The notes below the pieces were generated by a model. It saw only the letters and a program-made list of their open reading frames with translations, was not told the origin of the DNA and did not search any database. A program made the position numbers and the translations under genes. Below, one piece after another: positions 41,880 through 55,269 of a stretch of DNA of 64,000 nucleotides (position 1 is the stretch's first letter; every line of letters begins with the position of its first letter). The stretch is taken from positions 92,406,221-92,470,220 of the forward strand of contig CM043956.1 of assembly GCA_014529385.2 (NCBI GenBank). The letters are read 5' to 3'. This DNA comes from Adiantum capillus-veneris (lineage: Eukaryota; Streptophyta; Polypodiopsida; Polypodiales; Pteridaceae).

Positions 41880-44800
41880 TTATATTAACGTCTTCAAAAG
41901 GCCAGAATGACCTAAGCATCTTTGATCTTGGTATTGCATGATTCTATCTAGAGGTCCAAAGCCTTCTTTAAAGAGGCAGTGAAAACGTCCACGTATCTCG
42001 TAGTATACTGTGCAATGGCATATGTAGTGTAATTCTGTCTCCGGCTCCATTCCGCATAACTTGCAAATTCTGTTGTCAGGCGGGATTCCCCGAAATCTTC
42101 CAAATTCAATTTCCAACTGGTGTGAGGGTGTACGAATCTGACCAATAGCACATCTCAAACCATGAGACAGGTGGGTATCCATGTAACTCGGGTGAATCAC
42201 AAATCCATCTTCAGGTAGTTGTAGGAATTTTTCTTTGTAGTCGGCCATCTTCGTGCCCAGTTCTTGTGTAGGGTCTACCCATGTCCTCTTAGTATCCAAC
42301 TATATAAAATCCTGTCGGATGATTTTATTAATCTTCGTTCGTGTAATTGCCAGTGATGGAGCCTCAAGTGAGTATTGGAAGGGGGGTAATCTTTCCATAC
42401 TGAACCCGTGTCTCTGAAACCACGATGACAGTTGCCCATACCAGCATGATGTATCCCCTTTCATTGCCAATTGTCGAGAGAATTCGAGGGCCAATCTAGT
42501 ATATCGGCAGTTATTTGTATCCCACAAACCATGCATAAAGGACACTGATCTGGTAAGGGCTTCAATTTCTATCGGAGGGGCCGCTAGTTCCGCTCGGGTA
42601 ATCGCGTGTGGTACGGAGGCCTTGGCTCTAATCAATCGGGAAATCATAGATACCAAAGGTCTCTCCATTGACTTCCAATTATCCTGATCCACAGATGTTC
42701 CCCAAATTTGGACCCCATAAAGCATAGCCGAAGCCACCATAGTATCATAGAGCCACAATTTTCTTCGTGGTTCCTGAAACTACACTTGTGAACACATCCT
42801 CTCCAACCCTCCCAAGGCCGCAAAGGCTCTAGATAATCTAGCATCTGCTGCTTTCTTAAGAGTAAACTTCGGTCCTACAAATACCACCCCAAGGTATGTG
42901 TATGCATCTGTGTACTCTACTGTATCCTGGCCATATGCAAATGTAGGTGCTGATCTCCTAACCCACTGCGGTGTGGTGTTAAACACCATAACTTTGGTTT
43001 TACCCAAGTTTACCGACAGTCCACTGTCCTCCGCGAATTTATGTAAAGCATCTAGCTGCCTCTGGATTCCATATGGTGATTCTGCTATCAATACAATATC
43101 ATCTGCATACAACAGCAAAGGGATCCATGACCCTACAAGTTGAGCACCTCTGTCACCTTCTCTCTCAATGTAATCTGATACCTCATCGATCTACATACCA
43201 AATAAAGTAGGGGACAGTGGGCATCCCTGCTTTACTCCAACGGTGGAATGAACAGCGTCGGAATCCCCTTCTGGAGTACGTACATAACCAGTTACTGATC
43301 CGTATAAGGCCATGATCCCCCAAATAATCTCTTTGGGGACCCCTAACTCTTGCATCCTACGCATCAGTCTGGCCCTTGGTACTGTATCAAAAGCTTTCCG
43401 AAAATCCACAAAGCAACAATACATCCTTATCCCGTTTGCTCTTCCTTCCTCAATAATGGCTCTGAGCGTAAGAATATGATCTAAAGTGGAATAACCCCTT
43501 CTGAGTCCAGCTTGTCGTGTTCCCCTTATGCACTCATTCTTTGCCCATCTACTCAATTTTTGTTCAAGAATGGATGCGTACAGTCGGGTCAAAGTGTGAC
43601 CTACCATAATGGTACGGTAGTTCCCGGGTATCATAGGATCCCCTGTCTTGAAAATAGGTACGATAGTAGATAATTTCCAAGATTCAGGGAATCCTTCACA
43701 CATGACCCGATTAAACAGACGAGCAAGGAATTCTGAAAGTAGATCCCTGGCATGGATCAGATGTTCTGCTACTAAACCCTCATGATCATATGCTCTTCTT
43801 GTCTTCATCTTATCAATGGATTTTTCCACCATTTCCGTAGTAAAGAAAGTACTAGTAGCAGGGCATGGCTCTAGTGGATCTGGTAATGGAGGCTGTCCAG
43901 ATACCATATATAATGATGTTAGATATTGACCCCAGATCTCAGGAGAAGTGATCGTCGGATGCGGTGAGTGCTCGCGAAATAAGCGCCAGGCCTCATGTGA
44001 GTCCTGACTCAAGAAGAGCTGATATAAATCCTTCTCCAGTTTGGCTAAAAATGCCCTTTTCTTGCGACGTACTATACGCCGAAGAGCAATCTGAGACTGC
44101 TTATATGTGATGATCCCAAGTGTAAGCTCTTTCTGGACTTGGGTTCTCATCTCTCTGCATTCCTCATCATACCAACTGTTTTGAGGCGTGTTCCCAGATC
44201 TTCTCTTCTGATCAGGTTGAGTATGTGGGTATGCCTCTTGTGCTGCTCCATGTAGTATCTCTGTTAATTGAGAAGTAATCTCCTCTACAGTATATACTGG
44301 CTCGACTGCCCACATCCTATTATAGATCTTTTCCACATAGACTGAATCAGTTTCAGGCGTGAAAGTATATCTTGTGTGTGTCTTCTTCCTTTGTACTTAA
44401 GAGGCATTGTATTGGAAGGAGATTGATAAGGTCAATAGAGCATGATCCACTGCAATCCCAACCGGCCTGGGTCCCACCATAAAGTCCTTGATACTAGAAA
44501 TAAAGCTTGGTGAAGTCATGACATAATCCACTGTACTGGCCCCATGCCTGTGCGGGAAGCATGTGAATCCCCCAGATAACGGGAAATTCTCTAGACCATT
44601 AAGTATGGCCAAACCATGTATAGTTGCCATCTCCATGAGATGTCTCCCATATTCAGTGTGTTCTTTATCTTGTGAGTTTCTAGTAAGCCCTCTCTGTGAT
44701 AAATCCACTTCTCTGAGCATTTCCTCAGAAGTATCATAGAATACTGCTTGAGAGTTGGCCGTTCTGGCATTAAAGTCTCCTAAGAGAATGATGTCTCCAT

Positions 44801-45239
44801 CTCTAGAGAACTCACATATTTCATTATTCAATATGGAGAAAGGGGATTGTCCTTTAGGTGAGGAGTAGATTGAGGTACTCGAAGGGAGGTAGCATATAGC
44901 GATATATAGAAATCTACCTGTCTCGGCTCTCATTCTCACCCACATATACCTTGCTTGCTCATCTTTCCTGATAATCTGTAGTAGTGGTTTCAACTCCTCT
45001 CTAAATAAGACTGCTACTCCTCTTGAACCCCGGCTATCCTGTAGAGATCTCTTGTCTGGTCGACCAGCTGTTTCCCATAAATAACCCTTCACATGTGGCA
45101 TACGCTGTCCTGGTATCTGGTGTGTCTCTGAGTAGAAAACTATGTCTCTGTCCCTAAAGTTGTCTTCAAAGGCACCTACATCAAGCCTATATGATCCATT
45201 ACAATTCCATGCCGCTATCCGGAGCGTCGCCCCATACAT
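41880..45239 (-). pseudogene. LINE-C ORF2: endonuclease and reverse transcriptase
   Basis: One uninterrupted frame of 1119 codons broken only by four in-frame stops (at 44397, 43191, 42780 and 42300) with no frameshift. The endonuclease (residues 1-280) has RIAAWNCNGS, FYSETHQ, ILLGDFNART, TVDYVMTSP and VDHALLTLS. The RT (about 430-720) has IVPIFKTGDPMIPGNYRTI, FVDFRKAFDTV, GVKQGCPLSP and the catalytic LLYADDIVLIAES. Near the end ICKLCGMEPETELHYICHC suggests a CCHC finger. The start is the first ATG, 9 bases after ORF1. Three stops are TAG and one TAA. Role: target nicking and target-primed reverse transcription. Confidence 0.88.
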
Positions 45240-45248
45240 CTCGCACCG

Positions 45249-46409
45249 TCATGATGAGCGCTTTTCCAGAACCACTACCTTCCCTCCTCTATAAAAGGCG
45301 ATTTTCGCCTTTTCTCTTGCTGCCCTGATCTCTGGCATCAACTCTTGCATGTGTGCCACTTGTGCCAATGTAAGGTCATCTCCCAGGAAAATACCGGTTT
45401 TCTTAAGAGTTGGCCTCTTCTTTAGAAATTCTTTCCTTATTTCTATATTCGGGAAGCGGAGAATAAGTGCCCTATCCTTTACGTTTCCCTTTTCATCGGT
45501 TCCTTTCTTGCCCACTCTCCATGCACTTGTGTGAGTGGGTTCTGTGATGCCCATGCGTTGTATCAGTTCCTTCACTTCTTCATCTACATTCTCTTTGTCT
45601 TTGACTCCTGTGACCCGCACATGCAGAGCCCGAGTCTTCCTTTTCTGCTCTTCCTCAATGGTCATATTAATGATGGTGGAGGTAGGTGTGGTCTCGGGCA
45701 TCTGGGCCTTCCCTTTCTTCGCATCCTCAATCCATTTCTTTGCTTCATCAACCTTTTCTTGTGTCTTAAAAAGACGTTCCACCCATGAGGATGCAGTTTT
45801 CGATTTCTGTTCATCTCCTTCCCGTAGAGCTTTCATTTGATCCTTCATGTCCTCGAGCTCCTTCAGCACTGAAGGTTGGTCGTCTCCCTTCTCCTTAGTT
45901 GTAGATTTGCAAGCCGCCAGTTCTCCTTTTAGCTCCTCGATTATTGCATCTTTTTCCCCCATTTGCTTTTCCATATTTGTTCTCCATGCTTCAAAACTTG
46001 CTGATGCCTCATCGATTTTCTTTTGCATAACGCATTCTGTTACATTTACTTCGGCCTTGATTAGGTTTCGTAATTCCGTTTTCAAGATCTGACTCTCCTC
46101 ATTCTGTATCCCCCGGATCTCTCTCCTTAGTTCTCTCATCATGTCTCCATACATGGAGTTCCTGGAGCTCTCAGCGCTCGCGTGCATTTCCTTCCTGATG
46201 TCATCTCTCATGTAGTTTAGCTCTGATTTGAGCATCACCTGGACCTTCTCCATCATTAGTTCATCATGTATCTTGGACGTTTTCCCCACTCGTGATGATC
46301 CTGGTGATAGTACAGTATCTCTGTTTCTCCGCTTGAAAGTAGCCGTTGTTTTTTTTGGGGTGGTGTAGCTATCTACACCCGGTCCTTCCTCTTCGATAGG
46401 CGGATCCAT
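45249..46409 (-). CDS. LINE-C ORF1: coiled-coil, RRM-like RNA-binding protein
   Basis: 386 codons, intact. I place the start at MDPPIEEEGPG (46409), because the longer frame (to 46553) translates the CT leader. The N-terminal basic region (FKRRNRDT) is followed by a long coiled coil rich in E, K, L and M (about residues 45-235). An RRM-like domain (about 255-345) has RALHVRVTGVKD and DRALILRFPNIEIRKEFLKK, then GIFLGDDLTLAQVAHMQELM and AKIAFYRGGKVVVLEK. The order resembles L1/Tx1-type ORF1 (Transposase_22-like). No CCHC knuckle, unlike many plant L1 ORF1 proteins. Probable RNA chaperone of the LINE particle. Family assignment is inferred. Confidence 0.82.
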   Translation of the reverse strand: MDPPIEEEGPGVDSYTTPKKTTATFKRRNRDTVLSPGSSRVGKTSKIHDELMMEKVQVMLKSELNYMRDDIRKEMHASAESSRNSMYGDMMRELRREIRGIQNEESQILKTELRNLIKAEVNVTECVMQKKIDEASASFEAWRTNMEKQMGEKDAIIEELKGELAACKSTTKEKGDDQPSVLKELEDMKDQMKALREGDEQKSKTASSWVERLFKTQEKVDEAKKWIEDAKKGKAQMPETTPTSTIINMTIEEEQKRKTRALHVRVTGVKDKENVDEEVKELIQRMGITEPTHTSAWRVGKKGTDEKGNVKDRALILRFPNIEIRKEFLKKRPTLKKTGIFLGDDLTLAQVAHMQELMPEIRAAREKAKIAFYRGGKVVVLEKRSS

Positions 46410-47871
<1,462 letters not shown>

Positions 47872-47876
47872 CTTTC

Positions 47877-48045
47877 TGTAGTGTGAAGCGAAAGTGATTG
47901 ATGGTGTAAGCTCAGGATGAGTGAATAGTGAGTGCTCAAGGTTCCCTTTACTTAGAGAAAGGGAGAGCCTTCCTTGACTTAATGAGAGAGATCGTGCAAT
48001 GACCAAGACAAAAAGGGAACGCAAACTATGAGTGAGTGCGGTGAG

Positions 48046-48088
<43 letters not shown>

Positions 48089-49017
48089 AGAGAATAGACG
48101 ACACCAGATGGGGTCCCAAACCCCCCTCCAAGGAACCCGCTTCTCTATTGCTAGAGAGGTATTTGGTTTTGATTGTACAAGTCCTGTACAATGGGTCTAG
48201 ATGCTGAGATGCTTGATGAGGTCTATGTCGACGACGACGACGACGACGACGATGTCAACGACTAGGCTATCAATGGCTGAAATCTGGAAACACTAGAGTC
48301 TACTGCTGTGGATCTGCTACTGCTGCAAGGAAAAGGTTGATCTGCTGCCGCCAAGGCCTGCAAGGGCTGAGAACTGCAAAAACGCTAACTGCTTAGGGCT
48401 GAAAACAGAAAACGCTAGGCTGTTCTTAGGGCTGAAACTGAGCGCTAGCAGATCTGCTCCGATAGGATGTCTACGGCGAGGTTCTGCTACCGGATAGGAG
48501 CGGTTTGACGAGGCTACGGGCTGATCTGAAAACTCTGGTCTTCTTGGCTGAAAACACTGGTTTCCTGGGTCTGCAAATGCTAGTCTTACTGGTGCAAAAA
48601 CGCTAGCTTGCTGGTCTTGCTGAGGAGAAGCTGGTCTGCTGCTACTTCTGCTTCTACTGAGCGCCCCCTACCTCCCTTTATAGGTGAAAAATGCTAATGT
48701 TGGGTCGAGGTGCTAATTCAGCCCCACGATTGGTAAAATGCTAAAGTCACTTTTTAAATAAATAACTTTATAAGATGTGTTTCACATGCAGTTGCAAACT
48801 TGGTTCACATGGTGGAAAATGCTCATGCTGGGTACTTGGTACTCATGCTAAAGATCATGGGTTGTGTAATCAAAGGATATGCAGCTACTCTAAGTGCCTA
48901 GACATGCACATCCTGCTTACAGGCTTATGAAGGTGCCAGAATACTTCATAGGCTACCTAAACCCTAGAAGTAGGTCAGCTTGTCCTCATGCACATAGGGT
49001 TAGACGTGCACGTGACA
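47877..49017 (-). mobile_element. Solo LTR Y2 (right), intact
   Basis: 1141 bp. On the minus strand it runs from TGTCACGTGCACG to TCGCTTCACACTACA, with GAAAG target duplicates (CTTTC at 47872-47876 and 49018-49022). TATA box (CTATAAAGG near 48680), AGCGTTTT words, a GTC/GAC run (48226-48252) and a CT array (48050-48083) occur in order. Inserted in the Y LTR before the arm duplication, since both arms carry it at the same base. Confidence 0.9.
48050..48083. repeat. (GA)n microsatellite in Y2 (right)
   Basis: About 34 bases, mirror of 26160-26198. Confidence 0.95.
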
Positions 49018-49281
49018 CTTTCCCATGCTGGTTGAGTAGGCATAAATCAGCCTCCACGACCTTGACAAAAGTGAAGCTGAAGGGTCACTTATGAATAAAT
49101 GGTTTAAGAGGCAGTTCACATGCTTGAATGCTTAAATGACTGTGTTGTGCAAGAAGAGGGTATGCAACTACGACTTGCCTGGGCATGCACGTCTTGCTAG
49201 AGGCTCACAAAGTGCCAGGCTTGATGCTAGACTGCAGCAAAAGCTTTTCCACGTGGCGCAAAAGCAGTGCGCACGTGACAC
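49018..49281 (-). repeat. Y (right) 5' LTR, start
   Basis: On the minus strand it runs from TGTCACGTGCGCAC (49281) to CATGGGAAAG, as in the left arm (21356-21612). Confidence 0.8.
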
Positions 49282-50420
49282 ATCTGCTTGAGAAAGTCGG
49301 GATGGATGAAATTCTGGGTAGCTTCCAGGTCAAAGAAGGTAAGGGCTTTCAAGCCGTTGATTTTGCCATATGCTCTACACAATTCATTTGAATTTTCGAG
49401 TTTTATGTGATGAATATCACATATAAGCCCATCTGTAGGTCTTGCTCGCTTAGCTTGAGGTCGTCCCGAGGCTAAGTCGGTTGTCGGAGCACGCGTTGGC
49501 TTGGCAGGTTGTCAGTTTGGAGGGGACAATCAAAATAATTATGCCCTGATTGAAAACATTCAAAACATCTGCCTTCTTGTAATAACGTGTCTCGTTGTTG
49601 AGGCATGAAATGAGGGCTTTCACGTTGACTTTCATGATAATCACAAGTAGTTTTTCGTCGTGGTCAAAGATTCTAATTAGTTGCTGGAGTTTCTTTTGTG
49701 GTAAACTCTAGCTTTCCTTTCATAAGCTTGTAATCGACTGTAACATGGTCCATAAGCTCTTGCATTGTCGATACTTGTTTAGACAGACAATATTTTTGTA
49801 AAGATATCATTGGTCCTCCAAGGGAATCAACTTGAAGAAAGTCACCGGAAGGAAGACGTCGAGGAACCCTTCATTGTAGTCTTCCATAGGGTCAGTGGCA
49901 AGCATTTTCAAGTTTCCCCATTCAGACAAAATCTGGACTTTGAGCAGGGAGGTCATATAACTTCATGCAAAAATAGTCTTGAAAGCTTGCCAAGTCCTTG
50001 AAGCATGCGGTTGTTTCGTGATTGAATTCCAAAAAACGTGAAAAGTTTTACTGTTGTGTCGCCATCCTTGAAATCTTTTGGCTGGTTGGGCGCAATGCCA
50101 TGTGCACATGGTTCTGTGTGCCACATGGATATACTTCATCGACTTCCAGAGCAAGCTTTCCCCTTCTTCCTAGATAGGAGTTTCTATAATCCTAGGAGGA
50201 TTAGTACCGGCCATTTTGTGAGCCTCATTGCAGGACCTACATGTCCGGACAAGTCCATTAGATTAGGTTTTCCAGTTTTGGAACCCTCTTTCATAAATGG
50301 TTGTAGATGCGTTTTGACAGATGTTATTACACTACGGTGGGCTTCTTGGCATGATGAGCATGTAGTTCTAGGTTAGAGGAATCCAACGAGCCATTCCCCG
50401 CGTTGATCAGATTCCGCAAA
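49282..50420 (-). pseudogene. W (right) gag, zinc knuckle and protease start
   Basis: Minus-strand mirror of 20236-21355. The zinc-knuckle DNA (about 49590-49530) and the protease entry are preserved with different point mutations. GCAAA at 50416-50420 is the Z target duplicate. Confidence 0.65.
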
Positions 50421-51378
50421 TGTGTGATAGTCTCACCCAAACTGACACCCCATGACCTAACTTATTAATAAATCATTTTACTGATTTATTTGTTGGTGTG
50501 GTCGATGAATTGCCCTACCTAATTTCAGCCCTATAAAGGGAGCAAGAGATCATCACATGGAGCAAGTTTTTGCAAATTGCAGGTGGCGCTAGAGAGCTGA
50601 TCAGCCTGGCATTTTCTTCCTTGATCAGTCAACATTTTCAGCATCGCCATCATCCCCAGCGTTTTTGGGTTTCGCAGTAGATCAGGCTAGCGTTTGCTCC
50701 ACGCTACCCGCTCGCGCTAGATTCAGCAGATCAGCCAGCGATCTCAATTTTCAGCCCGTTTTCCGCCAACGGAACGGCTAGAAATTGCTTTGCGATGTTG
50801 CGGTCAGGTACTTCGACAAACCATTGAGCCTCCCATCGGCCATTCCCTCCCCGGCATCGAGGGCTCCATTGCCGTCCATCATCGGCATCGTCGAGATCTG
50901 CGTTTTCAGCCCTTCCTTTCACATCAGGAGTGCAAATCAGCTCCTTGGTGGCATTCGCAATCCCACATCGAGAAGAATCCAAAGGTACATCAAATCAGCC
51001 CCGGAGGTGCCTCATCTTGAGGAGTTACCGAGGCGATTGTCGCCATTCGAGTCAGTAGAGTCTGCACTTGAGCCTTGAGGTATTGCATTGTATCTATATT
51101 CTAATTACGCAATCAAAAGCAAATACCACATCGGCAACGGTGTGGGGGGCCCTTGAGAGGGTTGGTTGGGACCCCATCGAGTGTCGCTCTTCTCTTCTCT
51201 CTCTTTATCTCTCCCTCTACACATCTCTATTGCATTCTCTCAAACCCTGTCTTTAGGGAAAAGTAAAAGGAACCATCATTCAAGCAAAAAGCAATCACTA
51301 ACGCGAGGAAAGAAACAAAGGATTTTGTGAAAGTGTAAAACTAGATCTTCACCATTTCAATTCCGTTGCACTTGACAT
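50421..51378 (+). mobile_element. Solo LTR Z (right), uninterrupted
   Basis: About 957 bp from TGTGTGATAG to GCACTTGACAT, with GCAAA on both sides (50416-50420 and 51379-51383). The exact end is uncertain by one base. TATA box CTATAAAGG near 50531, CCCTTGAG module near 51150 and CT-rich leader near 51190-51220. It contains the empty site for LINE-B (about 50936-50960). Confidence 0.72.
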
Positions 51379-51552
51379 GCAAACCCCAGACATGGATAGC
51401 AGGGATATCCATACGGGCTCCAACCATTGTGCCAAGGTGGCGGTGGTGGTGGCAACGGCGGTGGCAGTGGATCAGGTCAGATGGCTGTACCATGTTCCTA
51501 AAAACTCCCCCCGTTGGAATAAAAGGTTGAGAGGATTGGCGGTTAGAGGCTC
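51379..51552 (-). pseudogene. W (right) gag start, near part
   Basis: The minus reading includes ASNRQSSQPFIPTGGVFRNM, shared with the left arm (12480-12540). The Pro-rich stretch is frameshifted. It ends at the target duplicate GGCTC (51548-51552) of chromovirus CR and continues at 57911. Confidence 0.65.
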
Positions 51553-52054
51553 TGTAACAGACTTGGACACCAGTCAAGAATCAATCACGACAACACCAAA
51601 TAACCACTTCAAACAATTCACAGATCACAATAGATTTGCACTGGCCCGACGGAGTTTCGTGCCTAGAGATATTGGCCCCAAAGACTGGCGCTCCTGTCGG
51701 TATTTCTTTTTGTATTAATCAATTCAAAGTACAAGAGAGTGGGTCGGGATTCACTCTCAGAATCTGCGTCCAGATGCCCTGAGAAGTGAGGCCCTCACCA
51801 CTAATTTAAAGGTTACAAGGAATGCCCAAAAGCAGAGCCCCAAAAGCTTCAAATCAAAAGCAACTGCTCTCTCTCTCTTTCTCATTGCGTAGAGAAAAAG
51901 CAAGATTCGCGTCGCTCATCTTTTTTTTTTTTTTAATAGCCTCCGCGATTTTCAAAAATTAGGGTTTTTGGCAAAAATTAGGATTTGCAAGAATTTTAGG
52001 GTTTCTGACAGAAATTAGGGTTTCTGCTGTCCGCCACATCATCACTTTGTGATG
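51553..52054 (-). repeat. CR 3' LTR
   Basis: 502 bp. The plus strand begins TGTAACAGACTTGG and ends ACTTTGTGATG. Contains AAACCCTAA telo-boxes (minus strand) near 51960-52025. The PPT (TCAAGAGGGGGGTA, minus) lies just outside at 52055-52068. Confidence 0.9.
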
Positions 52055-52650
52055 TACCCCCCTCTTGAAAGCATTGTAATCGATCGTGATTACGCCTGCA
52101 AAACCGACAAAAGCCATAAACCGTCTTAGCAAACACTGACTGTTAGTACCTACGTACTAGGAACACACATCTAGCACATGTACAGAATCGACAGTCACAT
52201 CACACGACATCACAGGACATCACCAGACATCACATGACATTCAACATTCATTCGGATCTTAGACCATGATTTATCGGCAATGTAGTTAGCAATCACATCT
52301 AGGTCCAATCGGGACCTCATCGATGTCCGATTGACTAACCCCTATTGCAACCATGTCTATTCGAGATCAAGTAGACCAAAATGCTGCAGTCATTTCGGCT
52401 ATCAGTTCCTGCACTCACAAGAAGTCAAGAACAAATCAGTATCATAATCAGGAATTCCATTTCATAAAGTCATCCAGCAGAATACTGTCAGCTCTCAGTA
52501 TCCCTAAAGCTCAAAGAAACATCAGTGACTTTAGTATCAAAATCAAGGCATCTGTTGACAAAGGAACGGAGTAACTCCCCTCTTGTGCATCCCACTGCAC
52601 TAGATCTTCGACCAAGCTGAATTTCTGGGTTCCGGTTGGAGTAGACTATG

Positions 52651-53190
52651 CTAAACCAAAACATCGAGGTAAAGTTTCACAATCCGAGGAGTATCTGCTA
52701 GGTCCTCCTCCTCCATCCACTTCGCATCAAATGTAGGGAAGTTCTTGAACTTAACCAAGAATCGCCTTCGGACTTTACCTTTCTTCGTATCATAATGTGC
52801 CAAAATCTGTTCAGGAACAAGGATCTCCTCGTTTTCTTCCACTTCGGGTTGCTCATCAGGCTCCCCATCATCAGGCACATCACCCTTAACAGGTTTCAAG
52901 AGACTCACATGCAATGCATTGTGAATCCTCCAAGTATCTGGCAGTTTCAATCAGAAGGAGACATCATTTATCTTGTCAGTGATTTGGAAAGGTCCGTAGT
53001 ATCGCATACTAAGCTTTGGAAAAAGCCTCTCCTTTCCCTTTTTCTTTTGTAGGCGTGCCTTCTCAAAACGTAAGAGCACCCAATCATCCTCCTTCAATTT
53101 CATGTCGCGACGATGGCGATCCGCTGCCTTTTCCTGTCGTTCTTGAGACTCTTGCAAAGTCTCGCGAACCTTGGCAAAAGCCGTATCCAA
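52651..53190 (-). pseudogene. CR integrase C-terminus and chromodomain
   Basis: The minus reading ERLFPKLSMRYYGPFQITDK is the GPF/Y module of chromovirus integrases. LKLPDTWRIHNALHVSLLKP follows, then an acidic linker. The chromodomain lies at about 52800-52680: PEQILAHYDTKKGKVRRRFL, then VKFKNFPTFDAKWMEEEDL. One stop (52951) lies between the two ORFs, in frame. Known role: the chromodomain directs integration toward marked chromatin. Confidence 0.9.
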
Positions 53191-53909
53191 ATCGCGCGAA
53201 TATTCATCCGCTTCAAATATCTAATCTTTCGTGCTCAGGAAGGATGGAACCTTTCTCAGCACTTTCAACAATCTCACATGGCGTCTTCCCCGTCAAAGAG
53301 TGTATCGTGTTATTGTAGGCAAGTTCCACCAAAGGTAAGTTCTTTTCCCATTGAGTCTTCTGATCTGAGATACAAGACTTCAATAAATCTAAAATCACTG
53401 AATTGGCAATCTTAAATTGCCCGTCAGTCTGCAAGCGGAACGATGACGAGAACTGCAACTGTGTGCCAATGTTCTCCCAAATTGCCTTCCAAAACAAACT
53501 CCTAAATCTGGGGTCTCTGTCGGAGACAATCGTCTCAGACGTGCCATGTAATCGAAAAATCATCGTGATCATTCTGTGTTCTCGGGAGATCAAAAATGAA
53601 ATCCATTTCAATACTTTTCCAAGGACGGGTGGGTATGGGTAAAGGCTTTAACAATTCCTGTGCCTTATGCCTGTCAAAATTGACCTTCTGGCATACTAAG
53701 CAACTGCGCACAAACTCTTCCACATCCTTTTTGAGTCTCGGCCCAGAGAAGTATCTCTCTACCCCCTTCATGGTGGTAGCAATGCCGCGGTGACTCGTAA
53801 AAGGTGGACAATGGCATTCAGTCATAACCTTTTCCCTCAACGGTTGTGTAACATTGTGTAGCCTTCCCGAAGGGAGTATCCATCTACTGTCTCCCCATCC
53901 CATATCCAT
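53191..53909 (-). pseudogene. CR integrase zinc domain and core, internally deleted
   Basis: The HHCC zinc region includes CHCPPFTSHRGIATTMKGVE and VRSCLVCQKVN. PWKSIEMDFIFDLP is the start of the core. The next block with the second half of strand 1 and the following helices is missing, because the text jumps near 53560-53590 to IFRLHGTSETIVSDRDPRF. QTDGQFKIAN follows. A dead integrase. Confidence 0.85.
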
Positions 53910-55230
53910 GTGAAAATATCTGCAAAATCTGTATCTGCGGCATACTGATCGACCATATCCTCGAAGCTCCTATGATGTATCGCAGAAATAGCCAAAACCA
54001 ACGGCTTCCGAGACAAAGCATCTGTCACCACATTCTTCTGTCCCTGCACATGGACAATCTGGAAGTGAAACTGTGACAAGATGTTCGCCCACCACATCTG
54101 CTTTTCCGAAAGCTGCTTCTGTGGCAAGAAGTAGCGCAAACTCTGATGGTCTGTGAAGACAGTAAAATCCGCTCAGAGTAGGTAATGCCGCCACTGAGTA
54201 AGAGCATGGATAACCACCAAAAGCTCTTTCTCATAAATCTGTGTTGTCATCTCCGGCCTAGAGAACAATCGGCTCTCGTAAGCAATGACATGGCCTTCTT
54301 GCATCAAGACCGCACCCAGACTACGACCACAAGCATCACAAAATACTTCAAATGACTTCTGCAAGTCTGGCAAAGTCAAATCTGGTCCTGTAGTCAATTT
54401 CTCTTTCAATGTCTGAAAGGCAGTCACCTCTATGGATCCCCACAAGAAAGGGACTCCTTTCTGTGTCAAGATATGCAAAGGGGAAGCAACCTCTGCAAAC
54501 TTTCGTATGAACCGCCTGTAGCACGAACACAGTCCCAAGAAGCTTCCAACTTCATGGACATTCTTCAAATCGGGCCAATCATGTATAGTCTCTATCTTGG
54601 CCGAATCCACTTGCACTCTTGCTGCTGCTGAGACAAAGTATCCCAAAAAAAAGTGTATCTCTGAAGCAGATGATCTCTCTGTTCTGCCTCATTCTTGGAG
54701 AAAACAATGATATCATCAAAGAAAGTGCCAACAAATAGCTTGTACTCTCGAAAAATCTTGTCCATCATCCGGTTAAATGTCGTAGGAGCATTGGTTAAGC
54801 CAAAAGGTATCACCAAAAACTCAAATAACCCAAAAGTCGTCCGAAAGGCTGTCTTGTAGACGTCTCCCGGTGCGATTCGGATCTGATGATATCCACTCTT
54901 CAAGTCAATCTTGCTAAAGCACAAGGACCTGTGTAACCTGTCGAGTATATCGTCGATCCTAGGAATCGGAAATCTCTTCTTGATGGTGATTTTGTTGAGA
55001 GCGCTATAATCGATGCACATTCTCCAAGATCCGTCTTTCTTCAAATCCAACAACAGTGGAGAGCAATACGGTGAAGTACTATGCTGGACAAGACCCTTTT
55101 CCAAGAGGTCTTTCACTGGGTTCATAATCTTTTCATTTTGTACTCGGCTCACACGGTAAGGTTGCCGGTTCGGTGGTGTGCTTCCAGGTATCAGATCAAT
55201 GGTTTGATCTTCAGGCCCTTTGAAAAGCAA
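53837..55230 (-). pseudogene. CR reverse transcriptase and RNase H
   Basis: The RT (55230-54592) contains QPYRVSRVQNEKIMNPVKDL, DGSWRMCIDYSALNKITIKK, FSKIDLKSGYHQIRI and the catalytic FFDDIIVFS (usually Y/F-x-DD). A frameshift near 54620-54646 leads to the rest of RT: SAKIETIHDWPDLKNVHEVG, then SFLGLCSCYRRFI. RNase H follows with FEVFCDACGRSLGAVLMQEG, YEKELLVVIHALTQWRHYL and a further break. VVTDALSRKP ends the RNase H region. Gypsy order and motifs are clear. Confidence 0.92.
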
Positions 55231-55269
55231 TCGGTATGAGTGTGGAGAAAAATCTTGGCATTCTTTTGA

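Noticed and set aside
45349-46092. Plus-strand open frames over LINE-C ORF1
   Set aside because: Antisense shadows of the coiled-coil ORF. The minus-strand reading has the domain structure.
51955-52025. TTAGGGTTT words as interstitial telomere repeats
   Set aside because: They are spaced by AATTTTTG.C and lie in the U3 of an LTR, so they are better read as telo-box promoter elements than as a telomere tract.
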